Positions 6,085 through 13,254 are shown, counted from the first letter of the stretch. The stretch is 15,646 bases of DNA from SFEB01 sp964612455 (GCA_964612455.1 CAZTCB010000031.1:1-15646), one strand, 5' to 3'. Notes: generated by a model not told the origin, from the sequence alone. Translations and numbers: made by a program.

Positions 6085-7179
6085 ATGGAAGAAAACAGAG
6101 TGTACAATTTTTCTGCCGGTCCTTCTATGTTGCCGGAAGAAGTACTTAAAGAAGTACAACGCGACATGCTCAACTATGCTGGCAGCGGTATGAGCATCAC
6201 CGAAATGAGCCACCGCAGCAAGCCCTATATGGCAGTCAACGAAGAGGCTCAGTCTCTGTTGAGAGAACTTCTCAACATTCCCGATAACTACTACGTGATG
6301 TTCGTGCAGGGCGGTGCTTCTACTCAATTTGCATGCGTTCCCTTCAACCTTCTCGGTAAAAACAAGAAAGCCGATTACATCATCAGCGGTAACTTTGCCA
6401 ACAAAGCGTGGGAAGAAGCCTCTCGTTTCGACGGACTCGACATTCACGTTGCCGGCAGCAGCAAAGCCGACAAATACACCTATATCCCCAAAAACCTCGA
6501 CATCCGTCCCGACGCGGCTTACGTCCATTTGACGTCCAACAACACCATTTTCGGTACGAGATTTAACGAGTTTCCCAAGACAAACGTGCCTATCGTAGCC
6601 GATATGTCCTCTGAAATATTGTCCAGAGAAATCAACGTCAGCGACTTTGCGGTCATTTACGCAGGCGCGCAAAAGAACATCGCTCCCGCAGGCGTGACCA
6701 TCGTCATCGCTCGTAAAGATTTGGTCGACGACACCGAAAACGTATTGCCCTATTGCCCCACCATGCTCAAATGGAAAACTCAGGCTGACAACGACAGTTT
6801 GTACAACACTCCGCCGTGCTTCTCTATCTATACGGCAATGTTGGTTTTCCGCTATCTCAAAAAGCTCGGCGGCGTACCCGCAATTCAAAAAATCAACGAA
6901 GAAAAAGCAGCTCTCCTTTACGACTTTATCGACAACAGCAAGCTCTTTAAGTCCACGGTCGCTAAAGAAGACCGCTCTATCATGAACGTTCCGTTTGTTA
7001 CCGGCGACCTCGACCTCGACGCAAAATTTGTTAAAGAAGCAACTGCCGAAGGTCTCTGCACCCTCAAAGGTCACAAACTCGTCGGCGGCATGAGAGCCAG
7101 CATTTACAACGCCATGCCCATCGAAGGCGTCAAGAAACTCGTAGAGTTTATGGCGAAATTTGAAAGAGAAAACGGCTAA
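6085..7179 (+). CDS. serC: Phosphoserine aminotransferase
   Basis: 364 residues, the normal length. It converts 3-phosphohydroxypyruvate and glutamate to O-phosphoserine and 2-oxoglutarate, using PLP in the cytoplasm. Seen: N-terminal VYNFSAGPSMLP (6-17), the substrate-binding motif MSITEMSHRSK (36-46), FVQGGAST (73-80), HLTSNNTIFGTRF (148-160), the aspartate site VADMSSEILSR (171-181), the PLP lysine in AGAQKNIAPAG (Lys197), NTPPCFSIY, and a C-terminal KGHKLVGGMRASIYNAMP. The ribosome site GAGGAG precedes ATG 6085. It is the first gene of the serine pathway pair with serA, 103 nt downstream. No serB phosphatase gene is in the window. A long open frame on the opposite strand across this gene is a codon-bias shadow. 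Confidence 0.97.
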   Translation: MEENRVYNFSAGPSMLPEEVLKEVQRDMLNYAGSGMSITEMSHRSKPYMAVNEEAQSLLRELLNIPDNYYVMFVQGGASTQFACVPFNLLGKNKKADYIISGNFANKAWEEASRFDGLDIHVAGSSKADKYTYIPKNLDIRPDAAYVHLTSNNTIFGTRFNEFPKTNVPIVADMSSEILSREINVSDFAVIYAGAQKNIAPAGVTIVIARKDLVDDTENVLPYCPTMLKWKTQADNDSLYNTPPCFSIYTAMLVFRYLKKLGGVPAIQKINEEKAALLYDFIDNSKLFKSTVAKEDRSIMNVPFVTGDLDLDAKFVKEATAEGLCTLKGHKLVGGMRASIYNAMPIEGVKKLVEFMAKFERENG

Positions 7180-7198
7180 TTATCAGATTTTTTCAGGC

Positions 7199-7232
7199 AA
7201 AACCCAAATCGGCAACGTCCCTTTTGGGTTTT
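7199..7232 (+). other. Intergenic hairpin between serC and serA
   Basis: AAAACCCAAA (7199-7208) pairs perfectly with TTTGGGTTTT (7223-7232). There is no clean T run after the stem (GGTTTG follows), so it is a weak terminator at best and may be a processing or mRNA-stabilising element that sets the serC/serA ratio. I see no separate strong serA promoter. Confidence 0.45.
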
Positions 7233-7282
7233 GGTTTGAATAACGATTTTAACTATTATCGAAATTATATAAAGGTGAAAAA

Positions 7283-8437
7283 ATGAAAGAAGTTTTGAGA
7301 TTAAACGAAATCAGCCCCCTCGTCAACTCGGTGTTTGAAGACAAATATGTCATGACCAAGGATGCAAAAGAACCCGTAGGTATAATGGTTCGTAGTTTTG
7401 CGATGCATGAATACGCTCTCCCCGAGACCGCGCTTTGCGTTGCACGTGCGGGCGCAGGCACCAACAACATCCCTTGCGACAAGTATGCCGAACAAGGCGT
7501 AGTAGTGTTTAACACGCCGGGCGCAAACGCCAACGCAGTAAAAGAGCTCGTTCTCGCAGCGATGCTTTCCTGCGGAAGAAACTATATCGCAGGTCACAAC
7601 TGGGCACAAGGTCTCGTCGACGGCGAAAAAACCGTTGCCGAACAAGTAGAAAGCGGTAAAAAACAATTTGTCGGCACCGAAATCAAAGGTAAAACACTCG
7701 GTGTCATGGGACTCGGCGCTATCGGCAGATTGGTTGCGGAAGCCGCTCTTGCTCTCGGAATGGACGTCATCGGGTACGACCCCTTCCTTACCAAAGAAGC
7801 GGCAAAAACTCTCGACGAAAGAATCCGCGTCATGGACAATACGTTTGACGTATACACCCTCGCCGATTATATCACGTTCCACGTCCCTCTTACTCCCGAC
7901 ACGAAAGGCAGTATCAACGCAGCCAACATCTCCAAGATGAAAGACGGCGTCAATATTATCAACTGCAGTCGCGGCGAGCTCGCCAACTACGACGACATCA
8001 AAGCGGCAGTTGAGAGCGGCAAAGTCAACCGTTACGTCACGGACTTCCCCTGCGCGGCATTATTGGGTGTTAAAAACATCATCACTATCCCCCACCTCGG
8101 AGCCAGCACTGCCGAAGCCGAAGACAACTGCGCCGTCATGGCAGCAAGACAAATGGTCAACTACATCGAAAAAGGCAATATCGTCAACAGCGTTAACTAT
8201 CCCGCTATCGCCCTCGACAGCAAGGGTGCGCAACGCGTCGTCGTACTTTACAAAGACGCAGAGGGTATCACCGACAAATTTAACGCGGCGTTGGCTTCTT
8301 TCGGTATCGTAGGTTTCGTATGCAAAACCAAAAAAGCATACGGTGCCGCGTTGTTTAACCTCAACAAGAAAGCAGACGAGTCCGCTCTCGACGCCATCAA
8401 GGCTATCGAAGGCGTAACGAGAGTCCTCGCTATCTAA
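7283..8437 (+). CDS. serA: D-3-phosphoglycerate dehydrogenase
   Basis: 384 residues. It catalyses the NAD-dependent oxidation of 3-phosphoglycerate to 3-phosphohydroxypyruvate, the first step of serine synthesis. Seen: the D-2-hydroxyacid dehydrogenase fold, with RAGAGTNNIPCDKYAEQGVVVFNTPGANANAVKELV (55-90), the NAD fingerprint GVMGLGAIGR (140-149) and its acidic residue in GYDP (164-167), catalytic Arg230 in NCSRGE, and His271 in IPHLGAST. The usual DVFExEP segment carrying the catalytic Glu is replaced by YVTDFPCAALLG (251-262), which I recall from a short SerA subtype of Clostridia and Bacteroidetes. Residues from about 315 to 384 form an ACT-like regulatory domain, so serine feedback is possible. 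AAAGGTGA is a good ribosome site. Cotranscription with serC is likely. Confidence 0.95.
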   Translation: MKEVLRLNEISPLVNSVFEDKYVMTKDAKEPVGIMVRSFAMHEYALPETALCVARAGAGTNNIPCDKYAEQGVVVFNTPGANANAVKELVLAAMLSCGRNYIAGHNWAQGLVDGEKTVAEQVESGKKQFVGTEIKGKTLGVMGLGAIGRLVAEAALALGMDVIGYDPFLTKEAAKTLDERIRVMDNTFDVYTLADYITFHVPLTPDTKGSINAANISKMKDGVNIINCSRGELANYDDIKAAVESGKVNRYVTDFPCAALLGVKNIITIPHLGASTAEAEDNCAVMAARQMVNYIEKGNIVNSVNYPAIALDSKGAQRVVVLYKDAEGITDKFNAALASFGIVGFVCKTKKAYGAALFNLNKKADESALDAIKAIEGVTRVLAI

Positions 8438-8456
8438 GTATTAATAACGATAAATT

Positions 8457-8494
8457 AAAAATGAGTCCGATAAACTTTCGGACTCATTTTTTTT
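8457..8494 (+). terminator. Terminator of serC-serA
   Basis: The stem AAAATGAGTCCGA / TTCGGACTCATTTT has a loop of about 6 nt and is followed by eight T residues. It lies about 20 nt after the serA stop. Confidence 0.9.
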
Positions 8495-8583
8495 ACTCGC
8501 TTAATCTATTTTATACTCAAATATCTTTTAACAACGCGTTTGTTATTTAACTCACGTAAAAAAGTACAGATCAAAGTCGTGCC

Positions 8584-8614
8584 AAAAAAACAAAAGCACG
8601 TTGTAAAAACGTGC
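8584..8614 (-). terminator. Terminator of rnpB
   Basis: On the - strand GCACGT (8614-8609) pairs with ACGTGC (8601-8596), followed by TTTTGTTTTTTT. It lies about 12 nt past the RNase P RNA 3' end. Confidence 0.8.
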
Positions 8615-8625
8615 GGAATTTTGTT

Positions 8626-8959
8626 TTGAGATAGTCTATAAGCCGAGTTCTGTATTTGACGGTTATCTATCTACGCCTTGCGTCTCCGCAAGGCTCCAGC
8701 GACATATCGAGACGTCGGGCAAACGCTTGATCTCATTTCTTGCACCGAGCGGGGTTTACATGAACGCTGTGTTACCATAGCGTTTGTGGGCTCTTACCCC
8801 ACATTTCCATCCTTACCGACCGTAAAAACGGCAGGCGGTTTATTTCTGTTGCACTTTCCTTAAAGTCGCCTTCACCGGGATTTCTCCGGCGCTCTGCCCT
8901 ATGGTGCTCGGACTTTCCTCGTTGAGTTACCTCACCGCAACCGTCTGGCTATCTCAACG
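8626..8959 (-). ncRNA. rnpB: RNase P RNA, bacterial class A
   Basis: About 334 nt; the catalytic RNA that trims tRNA 5' leaders. The ends pair as helix P1 (UUGAGAUAG near 8958 with CUAUCUCAA near 8626). Conserved blocks appear in order on the - strand: GAGGAAAGUCCGAGC (8920-8906), AUAGGGCAGAG, GUGAAGGCG, AACAGAAAUAAACCGCC, GGUAAGGAUGGAAAUGUGGGGUAAGAGCCCAC (written here as separate helix-flanking words), GUAAACCCCGC, GUGCAAGAAAUGAGAUC, and the 3' block AGAACUCGGCUUAUAGAC (8651-8634). The specificity region has the simple ancestral (A-type) layout rather than the Bacillus B-type. Short open frames across it are noise. Ends are accurate to a few nucleotides. Confidence 0.95.
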
Positions 8960-8961
8960 TT

Positions 8962-8990
8962 AATTTAGCACTTTTTTTTTATTTTGTCAA
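8962..8990 (-). promoter_or_regulatory. Promoter of rnpB
   Basis: A perfect -35 TTGACA (8990-8985), a 17-nt A-rich spacer and TAAATT (8967-8962). The predicted start is near 8955, within a few nucleotides of helix P1. Confidence 0.8.
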
Positions 8991-9048
8991 GCAAAGTTGC
9001 AAACTGTACAAGCCAAAGCAATAAAATAAACTTACGGAGATAAAAATA

Positions 9049-9744
9049 ATGATTTTTAATGCATTGGCAACCATCTTTTCAAAATTTTTCTTTTTTTGCG
9101 GCTATTATTCTTCGGACAACGCCTATCCCAAACCTCTTTCGCCGAGCGAAGAGGCAGAGTGCCTGAAAAAAATGGCGGAAGGCGACGAAAATGCGAAAGA
9201 ACGTTTGATACGGCACAACATGCGTCTCGTAGCGCACGTTGCAAAAAAATATGCGCAAAAACAAAATTTTGAAGACACAATCAGCGTCGGAAGTATCGGT
9301 TTGATAAAAGGTCTCAATACTTTTTCTTCGGGAAAAGGCACTACCCTTGCCACTTACCTCGCCCGATGTATCGAAAACGAGATATTGATGATGCTTAGGG
9401 CGGAAAAAAAGCACAAAAACACTATATATTTGTCTGACAAAATGGACTGCGACGACGACGGCAACGAATTTACCTTACTCGACGTACTGTCAATCAACGA
9501 AGAAAGTGTTTTTATCAAAGCCGAGCAAAGTATACTGGCAAAAAAACTCGATACGGCAATGAAAGACAACCTATCCGAGCGCGAATACGAAATACTCGTG
9601 CTCAGATACGGATTAAACGGCAACTCACCTCATACTCAGTCGGACACCGCGACTAAATTTAAAATAAGTCGCAGTTACGTATCCCGAATAGAAACGAAAG
9701 CACTGAAAAAACTGAAAAAGGTTTTGCAAAAACAAGATTTTTAA
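9049..9744 (+). CDS. sigK: RNA polymerase sporulation sigma factor SigK, pro-form
   Basis: 231 residues. SigK directs late gene expression in the mother cell during sporulation. A hydrophobic N-terminal segment (about 1-18) is followed by YYSSDNAYPKPLSPSEE, matching the B. subtilis pro-SigK processing region, where SpoIVFB removes about 20 residues. Region 2 contains RLIRHNMRLVAHVAKKYA and the core-binding and -10 helices in ISVGSIGLIKGLNTFSSGKG and LATYLARCIENEILM; region 4 is LSEREYEILVLRYGL...YVSRIETKALKKLKK, with a helix-turn-helix over KFKISRSYVSRIE. ACGGAG precedes ATG 9049. The gene is intact, with no inserted skin-like element. It is transcribed away from rnpB; no clear SigE-type promoter could be assigned in the short gap. 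SigE and SigG are less likely because PKPLS and the pro-sequence are SigK traits. Confidence 0.9.
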   Translation: MIFNALATIFSKFFFFCGYYSSDNAYPKPLSPSEEAECLKKMAEGDENAKERLIRHNMRLVAHVAKKYAQKQNFEDTISVGSIGLIKGLNTFSSGKGTTLATYLARCIENEILMMLRAEKKHKNTIYLSDKMDCDDDGNEFTLLDVLSINEESVFIKAEQSILAKKLDTAMKDNLSEREYEILVLRYGLNGNSPHTQSDTATKFKISRSYVSRIETKALKKLKKVLQKQDF

Positions 9745-9750
9745 AATATC

Positions 9751-9827
9751 AAAAAGACACTTTAAATAAGAAACGCACTCCGCAAACGTTTAGTTCAGAA
9801 GCGCGTTTCGTAAAAAGTGTCTTTTTT
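9751..9827. terminator. Two-tier bidirectional terminator between sigK and the zinc-ribbon gene
   Basis: Outer arms AAAAAGACACTTTA (9751-9764) and TAAAAAGTGTCTTTTTT (9811-9827) enclose a second pair, GAAACGC (9770-9776) with GCGTTTC (9803-9809). There are T runs in both directions. It separates converging genes; the zinc-ribbon stop is at 9878. Confidence 0.85.
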
Positions 9828-9877
9828 CCGTTTTTATTTTTTATTATAATAGATACAACCCCGACTACCGGTAAAAT

Positions 9878-10378
9878 TTACTTTTCGTCGTAGTCGTCTT
9901 CGTCGTCCTCATCATCGTAGTCATCGTCGTCTTCGTCGTCGTAATCGTCGGGATCGCCGCTATAATCGAAGTCGTCTTCGATATCGTCGACGGGGGCAAC
10001 TTCCTCTTCTTCCTCTTCTTCTACTTCCTCTTCTTCCCTCAGTTCGTCAAGAGGAATCTCTATTTTTTCTTCCTCGAAATCATCGGCGTCGTCGTCCATA
10101 TAGTTGCGCCACTCCTCATCGTTGTCGTCAATCGTATCGTCGCACTTAGAGTTAGCGCATGCCTCGCACATGTCCTCGTCAAGCCCTATATAGACATGCT
10201 TGCAAATGGGGCAGAGCTTTGTCAGTTCCTCATCGATACCGACTTCTTCTTCATCTTCCTCTATGATAAAGTCGGATTTCATCCCCAACTCGGCTTTGCA
10301 AAAATCGCAATAATCCTCCCTGCTATCCATATAATTTAAATCGCATCTCGGACACTTGACATATTTTACTTTTACCAT
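9878..10378 (-). CDS. Tandem zinc-ribbon protein with polyacidic C-terminal tail
   Basis: 166 residues, function not recognised. Two CxxC-x11-CxxC units, C9/C12-C24/C27 and C56/C59-C71/C74, align with each other (CPRC...EDYCDFC and CPIC...EDMCEAC), so they are an internal duplication of a small zinc ribbon. After about residue 80 the protein is almost all D and E, with runs such as EEEEEEE and repeated YDDEDD; in DNA this is a low-complexity GTC/TCC triplet tract (about 9881-10070). The tail should be disordered and could mimic nucleic acid or bind basic proteins or metal. ATG 10378 is chosen over the in-frame upstream codon at 10396 because GGGAGA lies 5 nt before it. It has its own promoter and is monocistronic. 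No transmembrane or export signal is seen. Confidence 0.8.
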   Translation of the reverse strand: MVKVKYVKCPRCDLNYMDSREDYCDFCKAELGMKSDFIIEEDEEEVGIDEELTKLCPICKHVYIGLDEDMCEACANSKCDDTIDDNDEEWRNYMDDDADDFEEEKIEIPLDELREEEEVEEEEEEEVAPVDDIEDDFDYSGDPDDYDDEDDDDYDDEDDEDDYDEK

Positions 10379-10407
10379 AAAAATCTCCCTAATCAAACTG
10401 CTATGGT

Positions 10408-10436
10408 ATTATATAAACAATTTTTGATTTTGTAAA
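10408..10436 (-). promoter_or_regulatory. Promoter of the zinc-ribbon/polyacidic gene
   Basis: TTTACA (10436-10431), a 17-nt spacer and TATAAT (10413-10408) on the - strand. The leader is about 20 nt and carries GGGAGA. Confidence 0.75.
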
Positions 10437-10457
10437 CTGTATTAAGCACTTTTTATT

Positions 10458-10492
10458 AAAAAAATTGCGCTCCCCGTCAAAAAGGCGCGCAA
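10458..10492 (-). terminator. Probable terminator of the metallophosphoesterase gene
   Basis: On the - strand TTGCGC (10492-10487) pairs with GCGCAA (10470-10465), with possible extra G-C pairs inside, followed by seven T residues (10464-10458). It lies about 40 nt after the stop codon. Confidence 0.6.
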
Positions 10493-10533
10493 AAGCGATA
10501 TTAAAGCAAACTTTACCCCGTACGGCTTGTCAG

Positions 10534-11736
10534 TCAAGCGGCAAAAACGGGATACGTATCAAATACAAGCTCCGATTGACTGACGTTGAGTTTTATTACT
10601 CTGCCGCCTTTGTAAGCTTTGTCGCCGTAAGTGCAATAACCGCACGACATGCACCCCGCAAGCAAGACGCTGCCGCCGTCGTAGTAACCCTGATAAAAAT
10701 TTTGATGGTCCTGCCCGCAAAAAGCGGCGACGGTGCCCGACTTGAGCATCAAGTCGTACAACCCCGTGTTGAGCGTACTCGGCGATATTTCTTCGTTAAA
10801 TCCGTCTTTGCCAATCTCCGCCTGAGAAAGCATCATTTTGTTTTCGGGCAACGGCGTATGAAAAAACGCGAGACTCGGCACCGATACGCCGCCGTTTGCT
10901 TTTGTCATGCCGTCGACAAACCACTCGTACCACTCTATCGTCATGGGCGTAACGGACGCATATTTGCTTTCCGTTTTTTTAAGCCCTTTATCGTTGCTAT
11001 CCATCATGACGAGCGAGCATTTATAATTGCTCTGCGAGTCCGCCACGTTTATCGCGTAGTTGCCGAGAGTGACGCTGTGCCCCTTTAAAGAAAGATTGGT
11101 AGGTCCCACCTGAAACATACAATACTTGGATTTTAACAAAGCGTCAGCCAAAGCCGTCTTGTCGCCGTAGCCGAAAGCGTCGTTGTTGCCGAATACGAGA
11201 CACCATCTGGTATTGTACTTTGCGCAGAGTTCGTCAAAAAAAATAATTGCCTTTTTAAATATCTTGAGGTTGTTGAGAGTCGTGACAACGTCCCCCGTAA
11301 CCACTACGAGGTCAGGCGAAACGTCGTTTACGAGTTTTTCGACCAGCTCCAGCGTCTGCCTGTCGAAAGAACAGTTGCCGTTTAAAAGGTGTAAATCGGA
11401 CAATTGCAACAAAGTCAGGTTGCCGTCATTGTCGGCGTACAACGTTTGATAATCTTTCACGTCAAACTCGTCGTAACCGCTCCACTCGTAGTCGGGCAAA
11501 GTCGCCTTTACCCTGAAAACGAACATTCTCAGCAAATTGAACGCCAACGCGCCCAAAGTCAACACAATGACCAACAGCCACGCACTACCCCGCGTAAAGA
11601 CAAACGACTTGTAGACTTTATTTTTGTCCTCTATCGTTGCGGAAGGCGTGTTTTCGTTTGTATCCGACTTTAAATCTCGTTTATCCATATCCGTCGTTTC
11701 GTCGGATTTTTTTTCGTCAGACCGATTTTTGTTCAT
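10534..11736 (-). CDS. Membrane-anchored calcineurin-like metallophosphoesterase
   Basis: 400 residues: a charged, probably disordered N-terminus (1-45), one transmembrane segment (about 52-74) and a metallophosphoesterase domain from about 107. Motifs in order: SDLHLL (D114, H116), VTGDVV (D149), VFGNND (N184), FFHTPLP (H293) and CGQDHQN (H344). The family norm is GNHD/E and GHxH; here the GNH histidine is Asn185 and the first GHxH histidine is Gln342. Most metal ligands remain, so activity is plausible, but substrate is unknown. The nearest architecture is the Dcr2/purple-acid-phosphatase-like group. ATG 11736 is chosen because it starts the charged N-terminus and sits 6 nt after a perfect TATAAT with no ribosome site, suggesting a leaderless mRNA. 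The in-frame upstream extension to 11829 runs through that promoter. Confidence 0.85.
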   Translation of the reverse strand: MNKNRSDEKKSDETTDMDKRDLKSDTNENTPSATIEDKNKVYKSFVFTRGSAWLLVIVLTLGALAFNLLRMFVFRVKATLPDYEWSGYDEFDVKDYQTLYADNDGNLTLLQLSDLHLLNGNCSFDRQTLELVEKLVNDVSPDLVVVTGDVVTTLNNLKIFKKAIIFFDELCAKYNTRWCLVFGNNDAFGYGDKTALADALLKSKYCMFQVGPTNLSLKGHSVTLGNYAINVADSQSNYKCSLVMMDSNDKGLKKTESKYASVTPMTIEWYEWFVDGMTKANGGVSVPSLAFFHTPLPENKMMLSQAEIGKDGFNEEISPSTLNTGLYDLMLKSGTVAAFCGQDHQNFYQGYYDGGSVLLAGCMSCGYCTYGDKAYKGGRVIKLNVSQSELVFDTYPVFAA

Positions 11737-11742
11737 AATTTT

Positions 11743-11771
11743 ATTATACACTATTTTTCCGACCATTGCAA
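11743..11771 (-). promoter_or_regulatory. Promoter predicting a leaderless metallophosphoesterase mRNA
   Basis: TTGCAA (11771-11766), a 17-nt spacer and TATAAT (11748-11743). Placing the hexamer at -12 to -7 puts +1 at 11736, the A of the ATG. No Shine-Dalgarno sequence exists between the -10 box and the start codon. Confidence 0.65.
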
Positions 11772-11835
11772 GAAAACAAAAGACAATACTTTGTTTTTTA
11801 TTTTGTCCGCCGATATTAAAAATGCTCAAAAATGC

Positions 11836-11864
11836 TTGAAAAGTAACGTATAATATGGTACAAT
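11836..11864 (+). promoter_or_regulatory. Promoter of the nfeD-SPFH operon
   Basis: TTGAAA (11836-11841), a 17-nt spacer and TACAAT (11859-11864). A second TATAAT lies inside the spacer without a good -35. The predicted start is near 11871, giving a leader of about 26 nt with AAGGAG. Confidence 0.65.
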
Positions 11865-11896
11865 AACGAAAAAATCAGAGTAAGGAGAATTGTAAC

Positions 11897-12337
11897 ATGC
11901 CCACGGATTTAACTTGGCTATGGCTCGGCGTGACGGTTTTCGCCATCATTGCTGAAATCGCAACCGTCGGTCTCGTCTCGGTATGGTTTGTCGGAGGCGG
12001 CTTGATAGCAACGCTCATGAGCCTTATCCCCGGTATAGATTGGTATTGGCAACTGACGGCTTTTATCGTTGCGTCCACTTTGCTGTTGATATTTTTCAGA
12101 CCTATCGTCAAAAACATTCTCAACAAAAACAGCGAAGGCAAAACCAATCTCGAAAACATAATAGGTCAGAAAGTAAAGATGCTCACCCCTACCGATTTCG
12201 ACACTCTCGGCAGCGTTAAAATAAACGACGTAGTGTGGAGCGTCAAAGCCATCGACGATACCCCGCTGGCGGTTGACGATATCGTACAGGTCGTCGAAAT
12301 CTCGGGTAACAAACTAATAGTTAAAAAAATAATTTAA
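11897..12337 (+). CDS. nfeD: NfeD family membrane protein
   Basis: 146 residues, the short NfeD class without the ClpP-like protease domain. Three N-terminal hydrophobic segments (about 7-27, 28-46 and 52-68) include the typical AEIATVGLVSVWFVGGGLIA. A soluble OB-fold domain follows (about 84-146), with the family start IIGQKVKMLTP and the elements GSVKINDVVWSVKA and VQVVEISGNKLIVKK. NfeD proteins partner SPFH/stomatin proteins in membrane microdomains, and such a gene follows 26 nt downstream. AAGGAG precedes ATG 11897. The biochemical role in bacteria is not settled. Confidence 0.92.
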   Translation: MPTDLTWLWLGVTVFAIIAEIATVGLVSVWFVGGGLIATLMSLIPGIDWYWQLTAFIVASTLLLIFFRPIVKNILNKNSEGKTNLENIIGQKVKMLTPTDFDTLGSVKINDVVWSVKAIDDTPLAVDDIVQVVEISGNKLIVKKII

Positions 12338-12363
12338 TAAAAAATAAAAAAGGAGATTTTTTT

Positions 12364-13254
12364 ATGTGGATATTATTCGCAATTATCGGAGTCGTCTTAA
12401 TCATCGTGTTGTGCTCGAGCATTAAAATCGTGCGTCAGTCTACCGCAGTCGTGGTAGAGAGACTCGGCAAGTACCACAAAACCCTCCCGACGGGCTTTCA
12501 CATGGTTGCTCCCTTTATCGACAGGTGCAGAGATTGGATAAATCTAAAAGAGCAGGTACTTGACTTTAAGCCGCAACCGGTCATCACCAAAGACAACGTA
12601 ACTATGCAAATCGATACCGTCGTATACATTCAGGTCACCGATCCGAAACTTTACGAATACGGCGTAGACAGACCTTTGTTTGCTATCGAAAATCTCACGG
12701 CGACCACCCTGCGTAACATCGTCGGTGAGTTGGAATTGGACGAAACTCTCACCAGCCGCGACACCGTCAACGCTAAAATGCGCCTCATACTCGACGAGGC
12801 AACCGACCCGTGGGGTATCAAAGTCAACCGTGTAGAGCTCAAAAACATTCTTCCGCCGCGCGACATTCAGGAAGCGATGGAAAAACAAATGCGTGCCGAG
12901 CGCGAACGCCGCGAAAAGATATTGCAAGCCGAAGGCGAAAAAAAATCCACTATTCTCGTAGCCGAAGGTAAAAAAGAAGCGGCGATACTCGACGCAGAGG
13001 CTGAAAAAGAAGCCAACATTCTCCGCGCAGAGGCTCAAAAAGCGGCTTTGATTGCGGAGGCTGAGGGTTCTGCCCGCGCAATCGAGTTGATTAACAACGC
13101 CAACCCGACGGCGGCTTACGTCACTTTGCAAGGCTACGAAGCGTTAAAAACACTCGCTCAAGGCGAAAGCACCAAGATAATCGTACCGAGCGAATTGCAA
13201 AACGTGTCGGGACTGTTGGCGTCCGTCACGGAAATAATAAAAGAAAAAAAATAA
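12364..13254 (+). CDS. SPFH/Band 7 (stomatin/prohibitin-like) membrane protein
   Basis: 296 residues. One N-terminal membrane helix (2-20) is followed by the SPFH domain, with VRQSTAVVVERLGKYHKTLPTGFHMVAPFIDR (23-54), KDNVTMQIDTVVYIQVTDP and RNIVGELELDETLTSRD. From Ile186 to Gly235 runs a regular 11-residue repeat beginning ILxAEG or ILxAEA (186, 197, 208, 219, 230), which predicts a right-handed coiled coil and oligomer rings as in stomatin and QmcA-like proteins. AGGAGA precedes ATG 12364. With nfeD it forms the classic microdomain pair; it is probably a scaffold that organises membrane proteins or membrane quality control. The closest named relatives are QmcA/YbbK and stomatin rather than the larger flotillin FloT. 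Confidence 0.93.
   Translation: MWILFAIIGVVLIIVLCSSIKIVRQSTAVVVERLGKYHKTLPTGFHMVAPFIDRCRDWINLKEQVLDFKPQPVITKDNVTMQIDTVVYIQVTDPKLYEYGVDRPLFAIENLTATTLRNIVGELELDETLTSRDTVNAKMRLILDEATDPWGIKVNRVELKNILPPRDIQEAMEKQMRAERERREKILQAEGEKKSTILVAEGKKEAAILDAEAEKEANILRAEAQKAALIAEAEGSARAIELINNANPTAAYVTLQGYEALKTLAQGESTKIIVPSELQNVSGLLASVTEIIKEKK

Noticed and set aside
5959..7074. 371-codon open frame on the - strand across serC
   Set aside because: It is antisense to a gene with all SerC motifs; the translation is compositionally odd (many V, F, H, D), has no recognisable domain, and follows from the codon bias of serC.
8678..8863. 61-codon + strand open frame
   Set aside because: It lies entirely within the antisense of RNase P RNA.
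9878..10080. Triplet repeat tract taken as a tandem-repeat or CRISPR-like element
   Set aside because: The repeats are irregular GTC/TCC triplets that translate in frame into the Asp/Glu tail; there are no spacers or constant repeat units.
10465..11088. 207-codon + strand open frame over the metallophosphoesterase gene
   Set aside because: It is antisense to a gene with ordered metallophosphoesterase motifs, and its translation has no recognisable domain.
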